64,000 nucleotides of DNA, from NCBI GenBank assembly GCA_900759715.1, contig CAAEXF010000124.1, positions 1 through 64,000 of the forward strand, written 5' to 3'. The notes beneath the pieces were generated by a model. It saw only the letters and a program-made list of their open reading frames with translations. It made no database searches and had not been told where the DNA came from. A program made the translations under genes and the position numbers. This document shows positions 61,521 through 64,000 of the stretch, one piece after another. This DNA is from Clostridium_AM sp900759715 (GTDB taxonomy: Bacteria; Bacillota; Clostridia; Clostridiales; Clostridiaceae). Every line of letters begins with the position of its first letter. The stretch's first letter is position 1.

Positions 61521-62522
61521 ATGCTAAGAAATAGAGAAGTGAGGATATTTTTTATTGCTGCTTTTAGTATATCTATAGCAGCAATAGTTTGTATTTTTCT
61601 GATGAATATTCTTGCGGGGATCGTCTCCCTTGCTGCTTTTTCCCTCTTAATTGGCGGTAGTTTTTTATTTATAAAGCGAGAGTATAGAGAGATTGAAAAG
61701 CTCTCGGGTTATTTGAGACGTATTAGTAATGGAGAATATTCCTTGGATATTAGAGATAATGCAGAGGGAGAGTTAAGTATCCTTAAAAATGAAATTTACA
61801 AGGTAACCCTCATGCTTTCAAAACAAGGAGAACTTCTTAAAAAAGAGAAAATGCAGCTTGCAGAGGCTATTTCTGACATATCTCATCAGCTGAAGACACC
61901 GCTTACATCTATGATGGTTATGGCGGATTTATTAAGCGATAATAATCTAAAGACGGAAAAAAGAGTTGAATTTACTAAGAATATTGAAATGCAGCTTGAT
62001 CGTATGCAGTGGCTTTTAACCTCTTTGCTAAAGCTATCTAAAATAGATGCTGGAACGGTGAGTTTTAAAAAGGATAAAGTAGCTGTATCAAAACTCATTG
62101 AAAAAGCGACTAAGCCTCTTCTTATTCCAGTAGAAATTAAGGAACAAACATTAACCATAAAAGGTAATAGCAGTGTAAGTTTTATTGGAGACTTAAACTG
62201 GACTACTGAGGCTTTAATCAACATAATAAAAAATTGTGTAGAGCATACCCAAGAAGGTGGAACAATCGACCTTTTCTTTGATGAAAATCCTTTATTTACA
62301 GAAATAAAAATCTCAGATAACGGAAGTGGAATAGAAAAAGAAGACTTACCATATATTTTCAAGCGATTTTATAAGGGCAAAAATGCAAGTGAAGAAAGTG
62401 TTGGAATAGGTCTTGCAATGGCTAAAAGTATTATAACAAGTCAAAATGGGGATATAAATGTAACAAGTAGAAAGAATAAAGGAACATGTTTTAATATCAA
62501 GTTTTATAAGGTAACAGTATAG
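61521..62522 (+). CDS. Sensor histidine kinase
   Basis: 333 residues. Two adjacent membrane helices (IFFIAAFSISIAAIVCIFL, AGIVSLAAFSLLIGGSFLF) with almost no extracellular loop, HAMP-like segment, H-box ISHQLKTPLTS (His122), N-box LINIIKNCVEH, G-boxes DNGSGIEKEDLPYIFKRFYKG and VGIGLAMAKSII. The short loop suits kinases that sense through the neighbouring ABC transporter, as in antimicrobial peptide (Bce-like) systems. ATG 61521; an upstream GTG at 61509 overlaps the regulator. Confidence 0.92.
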   Translation: MLRNREVRIFFIAAFSISIAAIVCIFLMNILAGIVSLAAFSLLIGGSFLFIKREYREIEKLSGYLRRISNGEYSLDIRDNAEGELSILKNEIYKVTLMLSKQGELLKKEKMQLAEAISDISHQLKTPLTSMMVMADLLSDNNLKTEKRVEFTKNIEMQLDRMQWLLTSLLKLSKIDAGTVSFKKDKVAVSKLIEKATKPLLIPVEIKEQTLTIKGNSSVSFIGDLNWTTEALINIIKNCVEHTQEGGTIDLFFDENPLFTEIKISDNGSGIEKEDLPYIFKRFYKGKNASEESVGIGLAMAKSIITSQNGDINVTSRKNKGTCFNIKFYKVTV

Positions 62523-62569
62523 GAAAGCCGTCAAGCTTATGCATTTGTAAGTGACTAAGTTGTAATAAT

Positions 62570-62600
62570 AAAGTCACCATAAAGTCATCTGAATTATATA
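62570..62600 (+). promoter_or_regulatory. direct repeats and -10 before the ABC genes
   Basis: AAAGTCACC (62570-62578) and AAAGTCATC (62581-62589), 11 bp apart, as bound in tandem by OmpR-type regulators, followed by TATATACT (about 62595). Confidence 0.62.
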
Positions 62601-62636
62601 TACTAAAGCCATAATAAAGGACTTGGGGGTTTTACA

Positions 62637-63320
62637 GTGGAAATATTAAGAATAGAACATTTGTCCAAAGTCTATGGCAGCGGAGATACTGCAGTAAAGG
62701 CACTTAATGACGTATCTTTTTCTGTAGAAAAAGGAGAATTTGTTGCAATTATTGGGCCATCAGGATCTGGAAAGTCGACTTTACTTCATATGCTTGGTGG
62801 CGTAGATAGACCAACCAGCGGTAGGGTTTTAGTAGATAATACTGATATTTATAATTTAGATGAAACTCAACTGGCTATATTTAGACGCAGACAGATAGGT
62901 CTTATATATCAATTTTATAACCTTATTCCAGTACTTAATGTGGAAGAAAATATTACTCTTCCATTACTACTAGATGGGCATAAGGTGGATAAAAAGCAGC
63001 TTGATGAGATTATAAAAATACTTAATTTAGAAAAAAGATTAAACCATTTGCCTAATCAGCTTTCAGGTGGACAACAACAGAGAGTTTCTATAGGAAGAGC
63101 TATTATAAGTAATCCTGCTATAATGCTGGCAGATGAGCCTACTGGAAATTTAGATAGCAAGAATAGCAGCGAAATAATTGAATTATTAAAAATGTTTAAT
63201 AAGACATTTAAGCAAACCCTTATAATAATAACTCATGATGAGCGCATTGCATTACAGGCAGATAGAATCATAGCTATAGAGGATGGTGAAGTTAAGAAGG
63301 ACGAGGTGATTCGTCCATGA
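62637..63320 (+). CDS. MacB/Bce-like ABC transporter ATPase
   Basis: 227 residues: Walker A IGPSGSGKST, LIYQFYNLIPVLNVEENI, signature LSGGQQQRVSIGRAI, Walker B MLADEPTGNLDS, H-loop ITHDE. GTG start at 62637 after GGGGGTT. Together with the FtsX-type permease it forms a mechanotransmission ABC system, probably a peptide-resistance module sensed by the preceding kinase. Confidence 0.93.
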   Translation: MEILRIEHLSKVYGSGDTAVKALNDVSFSVEKGEFVAIIGPSGSGKSTLLHMLGGVDRPTSGRVLVDNTDIYNLDETQLAIFRRRQIGLIYQFYNLIPVLNVEENITLPLLLDGHKVDKKQLDEIIKILNLEKRLNHLPNQLSGGQQQRVSIGRAIISNPAIMLADEPTGNLDSKNSSEIIELLKMFNKTFKQTLIIITHDERIALQADRIIAIEDGEVKKDEVIRP

Positions 63321-64000
63321 ATATAATAAACAAGTTAACCTTAAGACATATGAAATTGAATAAGAAAAGAACTCTTATAACCATAATAGGTGTAATAATT
63401 TCAGCTGCAATGATAACTGGAGTGGCAACCCTCGGAATTTCCTTTATGGATTTAAAGCAAAGACAAAGTATATCCGATGAAGGGGAATGGCATGTCGTAT
63501 ATAAAGATATCAATAATACTCAACTTCAGGCTATAAAAAATGATAAAGAAACAAAACAAATCATTTTAAGTAGGGACCTAGGTTGTGCGCTCCTAAATGG
63601 AAGTCAAAATGCAAGTAAGCCTTATATGTTTATTCGAGAGTATAACAAAGAAGGCTTTGAAAAATTTCCTGTTGAATTAAGTAAGGGAAGGTTTCCAGAA
63701 GCCCCAAACGAAGTTGTAATTTCAGAGGCCATTATAAATAATGCTAAAGTTAATTATAAAATAGGAGACGTTCTAACTGTTGACATTGGTAAGAGGTATT
63801 CAAAAGTTGGTGACAATAAAAACAAAGCATTGATACAATATGCTGAGCTGCAGAAAGGTAAGGGTGCTGTTGAAGAGTTCTTGACAAAGGAAAATACAAA
63901 AACTTATAAAATTGTAGGTGTAATAAAACGACCTAAGTTTGAACCTACATGGGCACCTGGATATACAGTACTATCATATGTAGACGAGAATACTATTAAC
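63317..64000 (+). CDS. FtsX-like ABC permease, 3' truncated by the window
   Basis: 228 codons seen, overlapping the ATPase stop by 4 bp (GAGGTGAT site). The start NIINKLTLRHMKLNKKRTLITIIGVIISAAMITGVATLG is the first membrane helix of MacB/FtsX permeases, followed by the extracellular domain (WHVVYKDIN, SKGRFPEAPNEVVISEAII, YKIGDVLTV, YKIVGVIKRP). The remaining helices lie beyond 64000. Confidence 0.92.
   Translation, partial: MNIINKLTLRHMKLNKKRTLITIIGVIISAAMITGVATLGISFMDLKQRQSISDEGEWHVVYKDINNTQLQAIKNDKETKQIILSRDLGCALLNGSQNASKPYMFIREYNKEGFEKFPVELSKGRFPEAPNEVVISEAIINNAKVNYKIGDVLTVDIGKRYSKVGDNKNKALIQYAELQKGKGAVEEFLTKENTKTYKIVGVIKRPKFEPTWAPGYTVLSYVDENTIN

Noticed and set aside
1..64000. tRNA or rRNA genes, complete IS elements, prophage
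   Set aside because: None could be recognised on either strand by eye; a covariance or HMM search would be needed to exclude small ones.

Overview
The window is low-G+C Firmicutes DNA and reads as chromosome of a spore-forming Clostridium. It is strongly A+T rich, has strong GGAGG ribosome sites and many AT-flanked terminators, and carries sporulation-type genes: CgeB-like glycosyltransferases, YlxY-like and other NodB deacetylases, YheC/YheD ATP-grasp proteins, a SpoIIP-like domain. It also encodes glutamate 2,3-aminomutase and a cholesterol-dependent cytolysin. No rRNA, tRNA, CRISPR array, intact transposase or phage module was seen. The genus is an inference from gene content.

Layout. 1-5.8 kb: tail of a Thr/Asp-rich repeat protein, then a cell-wall cluster of two paralogous glycosyltransferase-LysM fusions (one ending in a deacetylase, one in a lytic transglycosylase), divergent from two further NodB proteins. 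5.9-11.2 kb: Dus, alkaline phosphatase, a Vat-type acetyltransferase behind a probable attenuator, and a GNAT. 11.3-19.5 kb: two BlaI-type systems. The first has only the C-terminal part of a BlaR1-like sensor and is followed by a 4Fe-4S protein and a 5'-nucleotidase-family protein. The second has a full M56 sensor with a SpoIIP-like C-terminal domain. 19.7-23 kb: CBM48-like, amphipathic-helix and secreted repeat proteins, plus the first copy of a structured RNA repeat. 23.2-28.4 kb: GGDEF/EAL enzyme, pseudouridine synthase, N5-(carboxyethyl)ornithine synthase. 28.7-30.5 kb: thiamine-salvage operon thiW-thiM behind a TPP riboswitch and a second TPP-like element lacking the pyrophosphate-recognition sequence. 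30.6-38.7 kb: a STAY-GREEN-like protein and an oligopeptide ABC operon with a 58-residue membrane protein at its end. 39-46.6 kb: HTH/DUF4180 pair and three YheC/YheD ATP-grasp genes around an opposed glutamate 2,3-aminomutase, with the second copy of the structured RNA. 46.9-52 kb: small enzymes and regulators (CCG protein, GNATs, NIF3, VOC, HxlR, MarR). 52.1-55.9 kb: a frameshifted chemotaxis receptor and the cytolysin. 56.3-64 kb: CPBP protease, TetR, amidohydrolase, M24-fold enzyme, and a two-component system beside a MacB-like ABC exporter whose permease runs off the window.

The most unusual items are the tandem TPP / TPP-like leader (28762-29133), the two-copy structured RNA with compensatory changes (21549-21767, 44499-44727), the GT-LysM-wall-enzyme fusions (418-3949), the M56-SpoIIP fusion (17690-19441), the STAY-GREEN fusion (31128-32330) and the YheC/D plus aminomutase cluster (40217-46163).
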